From assembly GCA_023955335.1 (NCBI GenBank), contig JAGSGF010000002.1:76410-120923 (forward strand): a stretch of 44,514 nucleotides of DNA. Reading direction: 5' to 3'. Every line of letters starts with the position of its first letter. Position 1 is the first letter of the stretch. Below are positions 18,920 through 28,381 of the stretch, in pieces. The notes below the pieces were generated by a model. That model had not been told where the DNA came from and did no database searches. It was given only the letters and a program-made list of their open reading frames with translations. The position numbers were made by a program, and so were the translations under genes. Source of the stretch: Yoonia sp. (GTDB lineage Bacteria; Pseudomonadota; Alphaproteobacteria; Rhodobacterales; Rhodobacteraceae).

Positions 18920-20563
18920 ATGGCACGTTATATTTTCATTACCGGCGGCGTTGTGTCCTCTTTGGGCAAAGGGCTGGCGTCTGCGGCCTTGGGTGCTTTG
19001 TTGCAAGCCCGTGGATATTCGGTACGACTGCGCAAGCTTGACCCGTATTTGAATGTTGACCCTGGCACGATGTCTCCGTTTGAACATGGCGAAGTTTTTG
19101 TGACCGATGACGGTGCCGAAACGGATTTGGACCTTGGCCATTACGAGCGGTTCACTGGCGTTGCGGCGCGCAACACTGATTCCGTGTCCTCGGGTCGCAT
19201 CTATTCAACCGTGTTGGAAAAAGAACGCCGTGGCGATTATTTGGGCAAAACAATTCAGGTTGTCCCGCACGTCACAAACCAGATCAAAGAATTCTTGAAT
19301 ATCGGCGACGATGAGGTCGATTTCATGCTGTGCGAAATCGGCGGCACCGTCGGCGACATCGAAGGCCTGCCATTCTTTGAAGCCATCCGCCAATATGCGC
19401 ATGACCGTCCGCGCGGTCAATGTATCTTTATGCACCTGACGTTGCTGCCTTATCTGGCCGCATCCGGCGAGCTAAAGACGAAGCCAACCCAACACTCGGT
19501 CAAGGAACTGCAATCTATCGGGATCGCGCCGGATGTATTGGTATGCCGGTCAGAGCATCCCATCCCTGACAAAGAACGCGAAAAAATCGCCCTGTTTTGT
19601 AATGTGCGCAAGGAACATGTCGTCGCGGCCTATGACCTCAAATCGATCTACGAGGCCCCACTGGCCTATCACGAACAGGGGCTGGATCAGGCCGTCCTTG
19701 ATGCGTTTCAGATCGCCCCGGCCCCTAAGCCGGATTTATCACGCTGGCTGGACGTCTACGACCGCGTCCACAACCCCGAAGGCGAAGTTAAAATCGCCAT
19801 TGTTGGCAAATATGTCCAACTCGAAGACGCGTATAAATCATTCAAAGAAGCCCTCACCCATGGCGGCATGTCCAACCGCGTTAAGGTAAAGGTCGAATGG
19901 GTCGATGCCGAAATCTTTGACAGCGAAGACGCAGCACCTCACCTCGAAGGGTATCACGCAATCCTTGTTCCCGGTGGATTCGGAGAGCGCGGCACAGAGG
20001 GCAAGATCAAAGCTGCCCAATTCGCACGTGAACACAAAATTCCCTATTTCGGCATCTGTCTTGGTATGCAAATGGCCGTGATCGAGGCCGCACGCAACGT
20101 GCTTGGCATCAAAACTGCGGGCTCCGAAGAGTTTGACCATGAAAGTGGTGAAAAGCGTTTTGAACCCGTCGTTTACCACCTCAAGGAATGGATCCAAGGT
20201 AATCATATGGTTGCCCGCAAAACCGATGACGACAAAGGTGGCACCATGCGTCTGGGATCTTACAGCGCGACCCTTGCTGAAGGGTCAAAGGTGGCCGCGA
20301 TTTACGGCACCACATCCATTGAGGAACGCCACCGCCACCGCTACGAAGTCGATACAAAGTATCGTGCGCAGCTTGAAGAAAAAGGGCTCTTGTTCTGTGG
20401 TATGTCGCCGGATGGAAAGCTGCCGGAAATCGTGGAATGGACCGATCATCCTTGGTTTATTGGTGTGCAATTCCACCCAGAGCTGAAATCAAAGCCATTC
20501 GCCCCACATCCGCTGTTCGCTGATTTTGTCCGCGCAGCGGTAGAGGTTTCACGGCTCGTTTAA
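18920..20563 (+). CDS. pyrG: CTP synthase
   Basis: Glutamine-dependent amination of UTP to CTP. 547 residues, full length. The N-terminal synthase domain begins with the ATP loop [20 protein letters not shown]. The C-terminal class I glutamine amidotransferase domain shows [12 protein letters not shown], the nucleophile Cys in [13 protein letters not shown] and the His/Glu pair in [10 protein letters not shown]. The ATG ([10 protein letters not shown]) follows GGGGAC. An in-frame ATG at 18809 would add 37 residues with no homology. Confidence 0.97.
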   Translation: MARYIFITGGVVSSLGKGLASAALGALLQARGYSVRLRKLDPYLNVDPGTMSPFEHGEVFVTDDGAETDLDLGHYERFTGVAARNTDSVSSGRIYSTVLEKERRGDYLGKTIQVVPHVTNQIKEFLNIGDDEVDFMLCEIGGTVGDIEGLPFFEAIRQYAHDRPRGQCIFMHLTLLPYLAASGELKTKPTQHSVKELQSIGIAPDVLVCRSEHPIPDKEREKIALFCNVRKEHVVAAYDLKSIYEAPLAYHEQGLDQAVLDAFQIAPAPKPDLSRWLDVYDRVHNPEGEVKIAIVGKYVQLEDAYKSFKEALTHGGMSNRVKVKVEWVDAEIFDSEDAAPHLEGYHAILVPGGFGERGTEGKIKAAQFAREHKIPYFGICLGMQMAVIEAARNVLGIKTAGSEEFDHESGEKRFEPVVYHLKEWIQGNHMVARKTDDDKGGTMRLGSYSATLAEGSKVAAIYGTTSIEERHRHRYEVDTKYRAQLEEKGLLFCGMSPDGKLPEIVEWTDHPWFIGVQFHPELKSKPFAPHPLFADFVRAAVEVSRLV

Positions 20564-20608
20564 CGACGTGCAGGTCCATGAGATTGGCCGAAAAATAAGG
20601 ACAAGCAT

Positions 20609-21388
20609 TTGCTGTCATATCAACACGGATTTCACGCGGGAAATATGGCGGACGTTCACAAGCACAGTTTGCTTGCATGGATGTTGTCGTATCTGACCCG
20701 CAAAGATAAGCCGTTATCGTATATTGAAACGCATGCCGGGCGGGCGCTTTATGATCTGTCCGACGACTTTGCGCTCAAAACTGGCGAGGCTGCACGCGGG
20801 ATTGCTGTGGCTGAAGACTGGTTTCCGGCGGATCACCCATACCGCGAGGTTTTGACCAAGATACGCGATGATTCTGGCAAAGACGCCTACCCCGGTTCCC
20901 CGTTGATTGCCGCAAATATCCTGCGCAATATCGACCAAATAGATCTGGCCGAATTGCACCCTGCAGAGGTCTTGGCATTGCGTGATGCGATGATCCGTTA
21001 TCCCGCCGGATGCCACCAGATTGATGGCTGGCAATATGCCATGTCGCGCTGCCCACCGGACCCGCGTCGCGGCATGCTGTTGGTTGATCCGTCGTTCGAG
21101 ATCAAAACAGATTACGAGACGATCCCTGATTTCTTTGCCAAAATACACCGCAAATGGCCCGTCGGCATACTGGCACTGTGGTACCCGATCCTTGTGGACG
21201 ACCGGCATTTGCCGATGACCAGCGCCCTCAAGGCAGCCATTCCAGACGCGACCCTGCACGAGGTATCATTCCCCCCCGCCCGTCAGGGTCACGGAATGGT
21301 CGGATCAGGTCTGTTTGTCGTCAACGCCCCTTACGGGTTTGACACCGAGGCCGCATGGCTATCGACCAAATTTAAGGAGCTTAAATAA
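20609..21388 (+). CDS. rlmJ: 23S rRNA (adenine(2030)-N6)-methyltransferase RlmJ
   Basis: SAM-dependent methyltransferase acting on A2030 of 23S rRNA. 259 residues. The N-terminus LSYQHGFHAGNMADVHKH is the RlmJ signature, and YPGSPLIAA and a LVDPSFE motif (methyl-transfer loop, DPPYE-like) are visible. The start is a TTG: AAGGAC lies 6 bases upstream and the protein matches the family from residue 2. Its TAA overlaps the ATG of the DUF1330 gene (TAATG). Confidence 0.9.
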   Translation: MLSYQHGFHAGNMADVHKHSLLAWMLSYLTRKDKPLSYIETHAGRALYDLSDDFALKTGEAARGIAVAEDWFPADHPYREVLTKIRDDSGKDAYPGSPLIAANILRNIDQIDLAELHPAEVLALRDAMIRYPAGCHQIDGWQYAMSRCPPDPRRGMLLVDPSFEIKTDYETIPDFFAKIHRKWPVGILALWYPILVDDRHLPMTSALKAAIPDATLHEVSFPPARQGHGMVGSGLFVVNAPYGFDTEAAWLSTKFKELK

Positions 21389-21684
21389 TGGCCAAGGGAT
21401 ACTGGGTCGCGCACGTCGATGTCACCGACCAAGATGCTTATGTTGCAGGCTATATCGCGGCAGCAAAAGACACGTTGGCCGCATTCGGTGCGGTTTTTAA
21501 AGTCCGCGCTGGGACGCGCACCGTTGCAGAAGGCGCCGCCCGCGCCCGCACGGTTGTGATCGAATTCCCAAGCTATCAAGCCGCGTTGGATTGCTACAAC
21601 GCCCCCGGATACCAAAACGCCAAGGCAAAACGCGACCTCGTTGCTACTGGTGATATGGTCATCATTGAAGGTTACGACGGCTAA
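21388..21684 (+). CDS. DUF1330 domain protein
   Basis: A 98-residue protein of the DUF1330 family, a ferredoxin-like alpha+beta barrel fold. Visible: GYWVAHVDVTDQDAYVAGY at the start, FKVRAGTRTVAEG, VIEFPSYQAALDCYNAPGYQ and a closing VIIEGYDG, all usual for the family. The biochemical role is unknown. Translationally coupled to rlmJ through the TAATG overlap. Confidence 0.88.
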   Translation: MAKGYWVAHVDVTDQDAYVAGYIAAAKDTLAAFGAVFKVRAGTRTVAEGAARARTVVIEFPSYQAALDCYNAPGYQNAKAKRDLVATGDMVIIEGYDG

Positions 21685-21724
21685 GGGGTTTCCGCCCCCT
21701 GCAAGCCGCCTTATATCATATCCT

Positions 21725-22159
21725 ATGTTTGCTGATCTCCTTCGTCGTTTGACCGACCCCGCCCCTGCTCCGCTTGCGGATACTGATGCCCGCTTAGCGC
21801 TTGGCGCGTTGCTTGTTCGCCTTGCGCGGTCTGATGGTGACTATGCCGCCATTGAAGTGGCCCGCATCGATGCGATATTGACCAGCCGCTACGGTTTGGC
21901 TGACCCAAGTGACCTTCGTGCCGAATGCGAGGCCCTTGAAAAAGAGGCCCCCGATACTGTCCGGTTCACCCGCGCTATCAAAGATGCTGTGCCCTACGAA
22001 GATCGCCGCGCTGTGGTCGTGTCTATGTGGGAAATTGTGCTGGCGGATGGCGAGCGGTCCGTCGAGGAAAACAGCCTGATGCGCATGATCGCCCCAATGT
22101 TGGGTGTGACCGATCAGGACAGCAATGCCGCGCGCATCGCGGTTGAAGCATCAAAGTGA
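21725..22159 (+). CDS. TerB-like (tellurite resistance/COG4103) protein
   Basis: A 144-residue all-helical protein resembling TerB/DjlA-type domains. Two acidic helix-turn motifs typical of the fold are visible: LARSDGDYAAIEVARI (~34-49) and LADGERSVEENSLM (~107-120). TerB-like proteins bind metal at such acidic sites; the function here is unknown and no ter gene is nearby. The stop overlaps the GTG start of the next gene by 4 bp (GTGA), so the two are made together. Confidence 0.82.
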   Translation: MFADLLRRLTDPAPAPLADTDARLALGALLVRLARSDGDYAAIEVARIDAILTSRYGLADPSDLRAECEALEKEAPDTVRFTRAIKDAVPYEDRRAVVVSMWEIVLADGERSVEENSLMRMIAPMLGVTDQDSNAARIAVEASK

Positions 22160-22914
22160 TAGCCAGTCTGCCGATGTACGACCGTCCCACCAACCGAGCG
22201 GCGCATGACGCGTTTTGGGTTTTAGTGCGCGACAACTTGCGCGCATCTGGCATCGACACCCCCGACGCGTTAGACCGCGAAACAGGTTATCTAACGGGAT
22301 GGGCCCGACCTGATCTGGTTTTGGGCCAAATTTGCAACCTTCCCCTGCGCGCCAAATTTCTGGATAAAGTGACGATGATCGGGGCTGCAGACTATGGCAT
22401 CCCGAATTGCCCGGCAGGACATTACAACAGCGTTTTTGTGGTTCACCGCGATGCGGAAGGTGACACCCCAAGCGATTTTGCAAACGCCCGTTTTGCCGCC
22501 AATAGCCTCACGTCGCACTCTGGATACGGCGCGCCACAAGCTTGGGCGCAACTCAATGACTGCACGTTCCGCGCCCCGATGATGACCGGCTCGCACGACC
22601 GCAGTGTTGCTATGATTGCAGATCGCCGCGCTGACATCGCTGCAATTGATGCGCAGACATGGATGCTGCAACAGCGCGATATGCCTCTGACAGCCGACCT
22701 ACGGGTGGTTGGGGTAACGGGCCATGCCCCTTGCATGACCTTCATCACGCGTCAGGGCCAAGACCCCGCGATCTATTTCGCAGCGATTGCAGCTGCGATT
22801 GCCGGGCTGGGTCAGGTCGACCAAGAATCACTTGGTCTGACACAGATCGTATCGTTGCCAGTTGCCGACTATGACCTGCCAATGCCGCCTTTACCCCAAA
22901 CTATTAACGCTTAA
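22156..22914 (+). CDS. PhnD-like binding-protein fold without signal peptide
   Basis: A 252-residue protein that resembles PhnD/SsuA-type periplasmic binding proteins (ASLPMYDRP at the start; GYLTGWARPDLVLGQICNLP; FAANSLTSHSGYGAPQAW; GSHDRSVAMIADRRADIAAI; VVGVTGHAPCMTFI). It starts directly with the first beta strand: there is no signal peptide or lipobox in the frame, so it should stay in the cytoplasm. The start is GTG 22156, overlapping the TerB-like stop by 4 bp. It may sense a small ligand or act enzymatically; neither is shown. The ABC genes downstream have their own binding protein of another class. Confidence 0.78.
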   Translation: MIASLPMYDRPTNRAAHDAFWVLVRDNLRASGIDTPDALDRETGYLTGWARPDLVLGQICNLPLRAKFLDKVTMIGAADYGIPNCPAGHYNSVFVVHRDAEGDTPSDFANARFAANSLTSHSGYGAPQAWAQLNDCTFRAPMMTGSHDRSVAMIADRRADIAAIDAQTWMLQQRDMPLTADLRVVGVTGHAPCMTFITRQGQDPAIYFAAIAAAIAGLGQVDQESLGLTQIVSLPVADYDLPMPPLPQTINA

Positions 22915-22966
22915 TGTTGCGGAAGGTCGCATCTGCCCGTTGCTAATACGTTAAAAATGGGCCTAA

Positions 22967-23776
22967 TTGACTTCTGAACAACGAAAAGCTGCAAGTGCAT
23001 TGACCACTCTTACGCCTGTCATCGAAATACGCGACCTTCATAAGTCCTATGGGGCTTTGGAAGTGCTGAAAGGCGTCGATATTTCTGCGCCTGCGGGTCA
23101 TGTCGTCTCATTGATCGGGTCTTCGGGCTCCGGCAAATCCACGCTTTTGCGCTGTGCGAACCTTCTGGAAGATAGCCAGCAGGGCGATGTTCTGTTTTGC
23201 GGCGAGCCCGTGACATGGAAAGGCAACGGCCTGAACCGGCGTCCATCGGACCGTGCCCAAATAACGCGCATTCGCACCAATCTGTCGATGGTATTTCAGC
23301 AGTTTAACCTTTGGGCGCATATGACGATCCTGCAAAACGTCATGGAAGCCCCTGTCACAGTCCTGAAACGGGACCGCGCCGAAGTCGAAGCATCCGCACG
23401 CAAATATCTGGCCAAGGTCGGCATCGGCGACAAATGCGACGTCTTCCCAGCCCAACTTTCTGGCGGCCAGCAACAGCGCGCTGCAATTGCACGCGCGCTT
23501 TGCATGGAACCCAAGGCGCTACTGTTCGACGAACCCACAAGCGCGCTTGATCCCGAATTGGAACAAGAGGTCATCAAAGTCATCAAAGACTTGGCCACCG
23601 AAGGGCGCACGATGATCATCGTCACGCACGACATGCGGCTTGCTGCGGACGTGAGTGACCATGTCGTTTTCCTTCACCAAGGGAAAATCGAAGAAGAAGG
23701 GCCACCAGAAACAATGTTTGGGGCCCCAAAAACCGACCGGCTGCGCGGATTTATATCTGCAACGCAGCCGACCTAA
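22967..23776 (+). CDS. Polar amino acid ABC transporter ATP-binding protein
   Basis: Energy subunit of the importer formed with the next three genes (GlnQ/HisP class). 269 residues: Walker [10 protein letters not shown] (51-59), Q-loop VFQQFNLW (~109-115), signature LSGGQQQR (164-171), Walker [13 protein letters not shown] and the switch His221. The [12 protein letters not shown] insertion before the Q-loop is typical of this class. The start is uncertain: TTG 22967 is the first usable codon, with only a weak Shine-Dalgarno, and the conserved domain starts ~17 codons later ([13 protein letters not shown]). Confidence 0.92.
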   Translation: MTSEQRKAASALTTLTPVIEIRDLHKSYGALEVLKGVDISAPAGHVVSLIGSSGSGKSTLLRCANLLEDSQQGDVLFCGEPVTWKGNGLNRRPSDRAQITRIRTNLSMVFQQFNLWAHMTILQNVMEAPVTVLKRDRAEVEASARKYLAKVGIGDKCDVFPAQLSGGQQQRAAIARALCMEPKALLFDEPTSALDPELEQEVIKVIKDLATEGRTMIIVTHDMRLAADVSDHVVFLHQGKIEEEGPPETMFGAPKTDRLRGFISATQPT

Positions 23777-23802
23777 TATCATCAAAAATCGGGAGAATAA
23801 CG

Positions 23803-24531
23803 ATGAAAACCCTTATCCTTAGTACTGCGGTACTCGCTTTGACTGCTGGCGCTGCCCTTGCAGATGCACACGGCGTGATCCGTATGGGCACCGAAGGCGC
23901 CTACCCTCCATATAACTTCCTCAACGACGCTGGCGAAGTTGACGGATTTGAGCGTGAATTGGGCGACGAGCTTTGCCTGCGCGCTGAACTGACTTGCGAA
24001 TGGGTCACAAACGAGTGGGACAGCATTATCCCGAACCTCGTATCCGGCAACTACGATACAATCATCGCAGGCATGTCCGTCACAGACGAGCGCAAAGAAG
24101 TCATCGCATTCTCCGAGCAGTACACACTGCCCGATCCATCGTCATTCCTGACAACGAACGACACGACTGACCTGACAACAGGCGTAATTGCAGCACAGGC
24201 CGGTACGATCCAAGCCGCTTATGTTGCATCCACAGGCGCGACCCTGCTGGAATTTGCAACACCTGATGAAACAGTTGCAGCTGTGAAAAACGGCGAAGCT
24301 GACGCTGTTCTGGCTGACAAATCCTTCCTCGCTCCAATCGCAGAAGCAGACGCTGACCTGTCGTTGGTGGCCCAAGAGGTCATGATCGGCGGCGGCATCG
24401 GTATCGGTATGCGCCAGTCCGACGAAGAGCTGAAAGCAACGTTCGACGCGGCAATCATGTCCATGAAAGAAGATGGCACATTGAACGCGTTGATCACAAA
24501 GTGGCTCCCAGACGCTGGTCTGTTTGAATAA
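23803..24531 (+). CDS. Polar amino acid ABC transporter substrate-binding protein
   Basis: Periplasmic receptor of the importer, SBP_bac_3 family, 242 residues. Signal peptide with Ala-rich cleavage near residue 20 (TAGAALADAHG). The family strands are visible: IRMGTEGAYPPYNFLNDAGE, VDGFERELGDEL, WDSIIPNLVSGNYDTIIAGM and TDERKEVIAFSEQY. The acidic, amide-rich binding cleft fits cationic or polar amino acids or amines, but the ligand cannot be read off. A stem-loop between this gene and the permeases could raise its mRNA level relative to theirs. Confidence 0.93.
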   Translation: MKTLILSTAVLALTAGAALADAHGVIRMGTEGAYPPYNFLNDAGEVDGFERELGDELCLRAELTCEWVTNEWDSIIPNLVSGNYDTIIAGMSVTDERKEVIAFSEQYTLPDPSSFLTTNDTTDLTTGVIAAQAGTIQAAYVASTGATLLEFATPDETVAAVKNGEADAVLADKSFLAPIAEADADLSLVAQEVMIGGGIGIGMRQSDEELKATFDAAIMSMKEDGTLNALITKWLPDAGLFE

Positions 24532-24539
24532 ACCAAATC

Positions 24540-24569
24540 GCGCGCTCCGGTCGGATGATCGGGGCGCGC
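24540..24569 (+). promoter_or_regulatory. Intercistronic stem-loop after the binding-protein gene
   Basis: Ten-bp stem GCGCGCTCCG paired with CGGGGCGCGC (one T.G), loop of ten bases, 9 bp after the stop. No T run follows directly. Position and strength fit the mRNA-stabilising or attenuating hairpins found after binding-protein genes in importer operons. Confidence 0.55.
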
Positions 24570-24625
24570 ACCCTGCCTCGCTTTTTGCTAAATACTCAAA
24601 ATCCAACCCATAAACGGGTGCTTCC

Positions 24626-25510
24626 ATTTTTTCATATTGCGCCGATCCATCAACCCTTGAAGGCTTTACATGGCTGTCGTGCTACCTGACCACAGGCAAG
24701 CACATGGGGCTGTATTGGTCATTTGGCACAGTGCTTTTGCTGCTTGCAATCACGGCCCCTGTCGCCTTGGCCTTCGGTTTTGGCGGTGCTTCGGCGGCCC
24801 GCAGTCATATCGCGCCACTGCGTTGGTTTGGCAAAACCTATATCGCAATTGTGCGCGGTGTCCCTGACATCGCGTTTTTCCTGTTTTTCGTCATAGCACT
24901 TGATCAGGGCCTCGAATATCTGCGCCACAAGTGGAAATGCCCCGATTGGGATGAACCTGTGCGGCAAGGCAACGATTTTGTCGTTTGCTCGGCTGCCAAA
25001 CTTCCCTTGGGCAATTCCCCACAGTGGATCCACGAATCATACGGTTTCGCGCTTGCGGTGCTGACCTTTTCAATCGTTTTTGGGGCATTTGCTGCCAACG
25101 TCCTGTTCGGCGCGATGCGCGCGGTTCCCCATGCGCAACTGGAAACTGCAGAAGCCTGCGGCATGACCCGTCGCCAAACATTCTGGCGCGTCCTTGTGCC
25201 CCAAATGTGGGTCTTTGCCCTGCCCGGTCTGTCGAACCTCTGGATGGTCCTGATCAAAGCCACCCCATTGTTGTTCCTGCTGGGCGTCGAAGACATCGTT
25301 TACTGGTCACGCGAACTTGGCGGCACGAAAACACCACGCTTTACCGACTACCCGCACGCCGACTGGCGGATGTGGTATTTCTTTTTCTTGCTCGTATTTT
25401 ACCTGTGCTTCACCAAGGTATCCGAACTTGTGCTCGACCGGATCATGGCCCGCCTGACACACGGCCAAGCCACGGCCGGTGGCGAAGCCCAACGCAAGGC
25501 GGCCGCATAA
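24626..25510 (+). CDS. Polar amino acid ABC transporter permease 1 (probable non-AUG start)
   Basis: Inner-membrane channel subunit of the HisM/GlnP class. The first ATG (24704) gives 268 residues. Upstream the frame stays open from 24614 and codes for FSYCADPSTLEGFTWLSCYL directly before that ATG, which looks like authentic N-terminus of this permease family. No ATG, GTG or TTG occurs in that part. ATT 24626 is the best-placed candidate and would give 294 residues. The membrane segments and the permease EAA-type loop are present (HAQLETAEACGMTRRQTFWR, then VLVPQMWVFALPG). Its TAA overlaps the next ATG. Confidence 0.85.
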   Translation: MFSYCADPSTLEGFTWLSCYLTTGKHMGLYWSFGTVLLLLAITAPVALAFGFGGASAARSHIAPLRWFGKTYIAIVRGVPDIAFFLFFVIALDQGLEYLRHKWKCPDWDEPVRQGNDFVVCSAAKLPLGNSPQWIHESYGFALAVLTFSIVFGAFAANVLFGAMRAVPHAQLETAEACGMTRRQTFWRVLVPQMWVFALPGLSNLWMVLIKATPLLFLLGVEDIVYWSRELGGTKTPRFTDYPHADWRMWYFFFLLVFYLCFTKVSELVLDRIMARLTHGQATAGGEAQRKAAA

Positions 25511-26319
25511 TGGAAGAGTGCATCCAGACCATTATGGACTACGGCCTGCGATCCCAAGGGGTCGGCGAGCGCCTGTTGCCCCGCACCGATTTCACGTTGT
25601 GCCAGCAGTTCACACTGATCGGGTCTGGCATGATCTGGAACATCTATTTTGGTGTTTGCGCATTGTTTTCGGGCTTTTTTCTCGCGACGGCACTGGCATT
25701 GGGCAAAGCCGCGCGCTCCGCTTGGTTCCGCAAACCGTCTGAATGGTTCATCTTTTTGTTCCGTGGCTCGCCGCTGTTCATCCAGTTCTTCTTTGCATAC
25801 TTCCTGTTTTTGTCGCTCAAGGGTGTGATCCCCTACTTTTCGCCCCTGACGTCCGCATGGTTGGGCGCGCTGGTTGTGCTGTTCTTTAACACCTCCGCCT
25901 ACACAGCCGAGATTTTCTATGGGACGCTGCAGTCCATCCCCAAGGGCGACACCGAAGCTGCCGATGCTTACGGCCTGCAAGGTTGGTCACGGTTCCGTCG
26001 TGTGATCTGGCCCACAATGCTCCGGCTTGCGTGGCCTGCGTACACAAACGAGGCTATCTTTTTGTTCCATGCGACAACGCTCGTGTTTTTCAGCGGCTTT
26101 CCGGCAAGGCAACAAAAAGGTGACGCGCTTTATTACGCAAGTTATTTTGCGGATAAAACCTTCAACCCGTTTATCCCTTACCCAATTTTGGCGATGTACT
26201 TCATCATACTCACGCTCATCGTCATTTCGATTTTCGGCGCAATCAACGCGCGGCTTAACCGTCATTTGCCACAAGACCGGCGCGCGAAAATTAAGTTTCG
26301 CCCGCAAATAATTAGGTAG
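25510..26319 (+). CDS. Polar amino acid ABC transporter permease 2
   Basis: Second channel subunit (HisQ/HisM class), 269 residues, pairing with the preceding permease. It begins MEECIQTIMDYGLRSQGVGE with a ~40-residue leader before the first membrane segment. The EAA loop is clear (GDTEAADAYGLQGWSRFRR, then VIWPTMLRLAWPAY), preceded by the family stretch FNTSAYTAEIFYGTLQSIPK. Start fixed by the TAATG overlap with permease 1. The gene ends 4 bp before the first GS-like gene, so importer and enzymes form one operon. Confidence 0.93.
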   Translation: MEECIQTIMDYGLRSQGVGERLLPRTDFTLCQQFTLIGSGMIWNIYFGVCALFSGFFLATALALGKAARSAWFRKPSEWFIFLFRGSPLFIQFFFAYFLFLSLKGVIPYFSPLTSAWLGALVVLFFNTSAYTAEIFYGTLQSIPKGDTEAADAYGLQGWSRFRRVIWPTMLRLAWPAYTNEAIFLFHATTLVFFSGFPARQQKGDALYYASYFADKTFNPFIPYPILAMYFIILTLIVISIFGAINARLNRHLPQDRRAKIKFRPQIIR

Positions 26320-26323
26320 CACG

Positions 26324-27655
26324 ATGAGCTGGCTCGACGACCACCCCGAAGTACGCAACGTCCGGTGTGGCGCCGCCGACCTTAATGGCCAAGCCCGTGG
26401 CAAACGTGTCCCGCGCAGATTCGCAGCCAAGCTTGAAGAAGAAGGCACGCGGTTTCCGCTGTCCGTTCTGAACCTCGACATGTGGGGCGAAGACATTGAC
26501 GACAGCCCGCTGGTGTTCGAGTCTGGCGATGCGGACGGCGTCCTGCTACCGACCGAGCGCGGCTATGTCCCGATGCCGTGGCTGTCATCCCCCTCTGCAA
26601 TCTTACCGCTGTGGTCATACCACGAAGACGGCACCCCATTTGACGGCGACCCCCGCCATGCGTTGGCCAGCGTTGTGGCCCAGTATACGGCCCTTGGCCT
26701 GACCCCGGTTGTTGCGACCGAAATGGAATTCTACCTGATCGACGACAGTGGCCGCGAAATCAAACAGCCGAAATCGCCCAAGTCCGGGAAACGCCGTGCG
26801 GGTGCTGAAATCCTGTCGCTCCGCGCGCTTGATGCATTTGATAAGTTCTTTAACGATCTGTACGACGCCTGTGACGCGATGGGCATCCCCGCCGAGGCGG
26901 CGATTTCCGAGGGAGGCATTGGCCAGTTCGAGGTCAATCTAGAACACGTCCCCGACGCGCTTAAGGCGGCAGATGATGCATGGCTGTTTAAAATGCTGGT
27001 GCGCGGATTGGCCCGCAACCACGGCATGGCCGCATCTTTTATGGCCAAGCCCTATGAAGATTATGCGGGCAACGGCCTGCACACCCATTTCTCTGTGCTC
27101 GACAAAGATGGCAATAACGTCTTCGCCAACGGCACATTTGAAGGGTCTGACATCTTGAAACAGGCGATCGCGGGGTGTCTTGCTGGCATGCCAGAGCTTG
27201 CGTTGATTTTTGCGCCGCACGGAAACAGTTATGAACGGTTGGTTCCTGGCCAACATGCGCCGACGTCCATTTGCTGGGCTTACGACAATCGCACGGCATC
27301 TATCCGGGTGCCCGGTGGCAGCGTTAAGGCGCGTCGGATCGAACACCGCGTCGCGGGTGGGGACGTGAACCCATACCTGTTCTTGGCTGCAGTTCTTGGG
27401 TCCGCTCTGATTGGGATTGAGGATAAAATGACGGCCCCTGCCCCGATCACAGGCAGTGCCTATGATCAAAAGCTACAGCAATTGCCCAGCACATGGGCCG
27501 ATGCAATTTCGGCGTTTGATCAAGGATCCCTCTCGCGCCGCATCTTTAATACCCAACTGGTCGACAACCTATTGCGCACCAAACGGCAAGAGATGAACCT
27601 TTTCAAAGAACTGACCCCAGAAGAGCAGCTTGATCTCTACCTCGACACGGTCTGA
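26324..27655 (+). CDS. Glutamine synthetase family ligase 1 (PuuA/gamma-glutamylamine synthetase-like)
   Basis: ATP-dependent ligase of the glutamine synthetase fold, 443 residues. Visible: the catalytic-domain opening VVATEMEFYLID (metal-binding Glu), NGLHTHFSVLDKDGNN (the His loop), APHGNSYERLVPG, NRTASIRVPG and KARRIEHRVAGGDVNPYLFL (substrate/ATP Arg). The N-terminus (DHPEVRNVRCGAADLNGQAR) is that of short GS-like enzymes such as PuuA rather than GlnA, and GlnA-type adenylylation regions are not obvious. It probably adds glutamate to an imported amine or amino acid; the substrate is inferred only. Confidence 0.88.
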   Translation: MSWLDDHPEVRNVRCGAADLNGQARGKRVPRRFAAKLEEEGTRFPLSVLNLDMWGEDIDDSPLVFESGDADGVLLPTERGYVPMPWLSSPSAILPLWSYHEDGTPFDGDPRHALASVVAQYTALGLTPVVATEMEFYLIDDSGREIKQPKSPKSGKRRAGAEILSLRALDAFDKFFNDLYDACDAMGIPAEAAISEGGIGQFEVNLEHVPDALKAADDAWLFKMLVRGLARNHGMAASFMAKPYEDYAGNGLHTHFSVLDKDGNNVFANGTFEGSDILKQAIAGCLAGMPELALIFAPHGNSYERLVPGQHAPTSICWAYDNRTASIRVPGGSVKARRIEHRVAGGDVNPYLFLAAVLGSALIGIEDKMTAPAPITGSAYDQKLQQLPSTWADAISAFDQGSLSRRIFNTQLVDNLLRTKRQEMNLFKELTPEEQLDLYLDTV

Positions 27656-27697
27656 CCAGCGCTTTAGGCTAAAACAAATCAACCAACACGGTGACTT

Positions 27698-28381
27698 ATG
27701 AAAATCGGCATTTTGCAAACTGGCCACGCGCCGGATGAAATCCAAGCCCAGCTTGGTGACTATGATGCCATGTTTGGGCGTTTTTTGGCGGGTGAAGGGT
27801 TCACATTTGAAACCTTCAATGTGGTCGACATGGCGTTTCCGGCAGACGTGACATCCTGCGATGGCTGGTTGATCACAGGGTCCAAACACGGCGCGTATGA
27901 AGATCATGCTTTTATCCCACCGCTCGAAGATTTCATTCGCAACGCGCAAACCGCCGATGTGCCTATGGTTGGCATCTGCTTTGGACACCAAATCATCGCC
28001 CAAGCGCTTGGTGGTAAAGTCGTCAAATTTGACGGTGGCTGGGCTGTCGGGCGCCAAACGTATCAATGGGGCAACGATAAGATCACGCTGAATGCGTGGC
28101 ACATGGATCAAGTTGTGACCTTGCCCGCAGGCGCCCAAACGATCGCTAGCAACGACTTTTGCGAAAATGCCGCCGTGGTGTACGGTCGCCAAGCGTTTAC
28201 CGTGCAGCCCCACCCTGAATTTGGCGACCAGATGATTGCTGGATTGGCAGCTTTGAGAGGCCCCGGTGTGGTTCCAAAACCATTATTAGACGCCGTGCAA
28301 ACCAACCTCGGCCAACCCAATGGAAACCATAAACTGGCCGCAATGGTGACCCAGTTTTTTCGCGAAAGGCGCGTATCATGA
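27698..28381 (+). CDS. Class I glutamine amidotransferase-like hydrolase
   Basis: A 227-residue stand-alone class I amidotransferase of the GuaA-like group. Nucleophile Cys94 in PMVGICFGHQIIAQALGG and the His172/Glu174 pair in VQPHPEFG are intact, so a working hydrolase is expected. No synthetase domain is attached. Between two GS-like ligases it fits a hydrolase that removes a gamma-glutamyl group at the end of a gamma-glutamylation pathway (the role of PuuD), although its sequence is of the GuaA-like rather than the PuuD type. It overlaps the next ATG by 4 bp (ATGA). Confidence 0.88.
   Translation: MKIGILQTGHAPDEIQAQLGDYDAMFGRFLAGEGFTFETFNVVDMAFPADVTSCDGWLITGSKHGAYEDHAFIPPLEDFIRNAQTADVPMVGICFGHQIIAQALGGKVVKFDGGWAVGRQTYQWGNDKITLNAWHMDQVVTLPAGAQTIASNDFCENAAVVYGRQAFTVQPHPEFGDQMIAGLAALRGPGVVPKPLLDAVQTNLGQPNGNHKLAAMVTQFFRERRVS

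Noticed and set aside
24604-24621. AACCCATAAACGGGT as another REP
   Set aside because: The stem is short and imperfect and there is no GTAG head.
24670-24867. ATG-started frame before permease 1
   Set aside because: It runs out of frame with the permease and codes no recognisable protein; the permease frame upstream of its ATG is the protein-like one.
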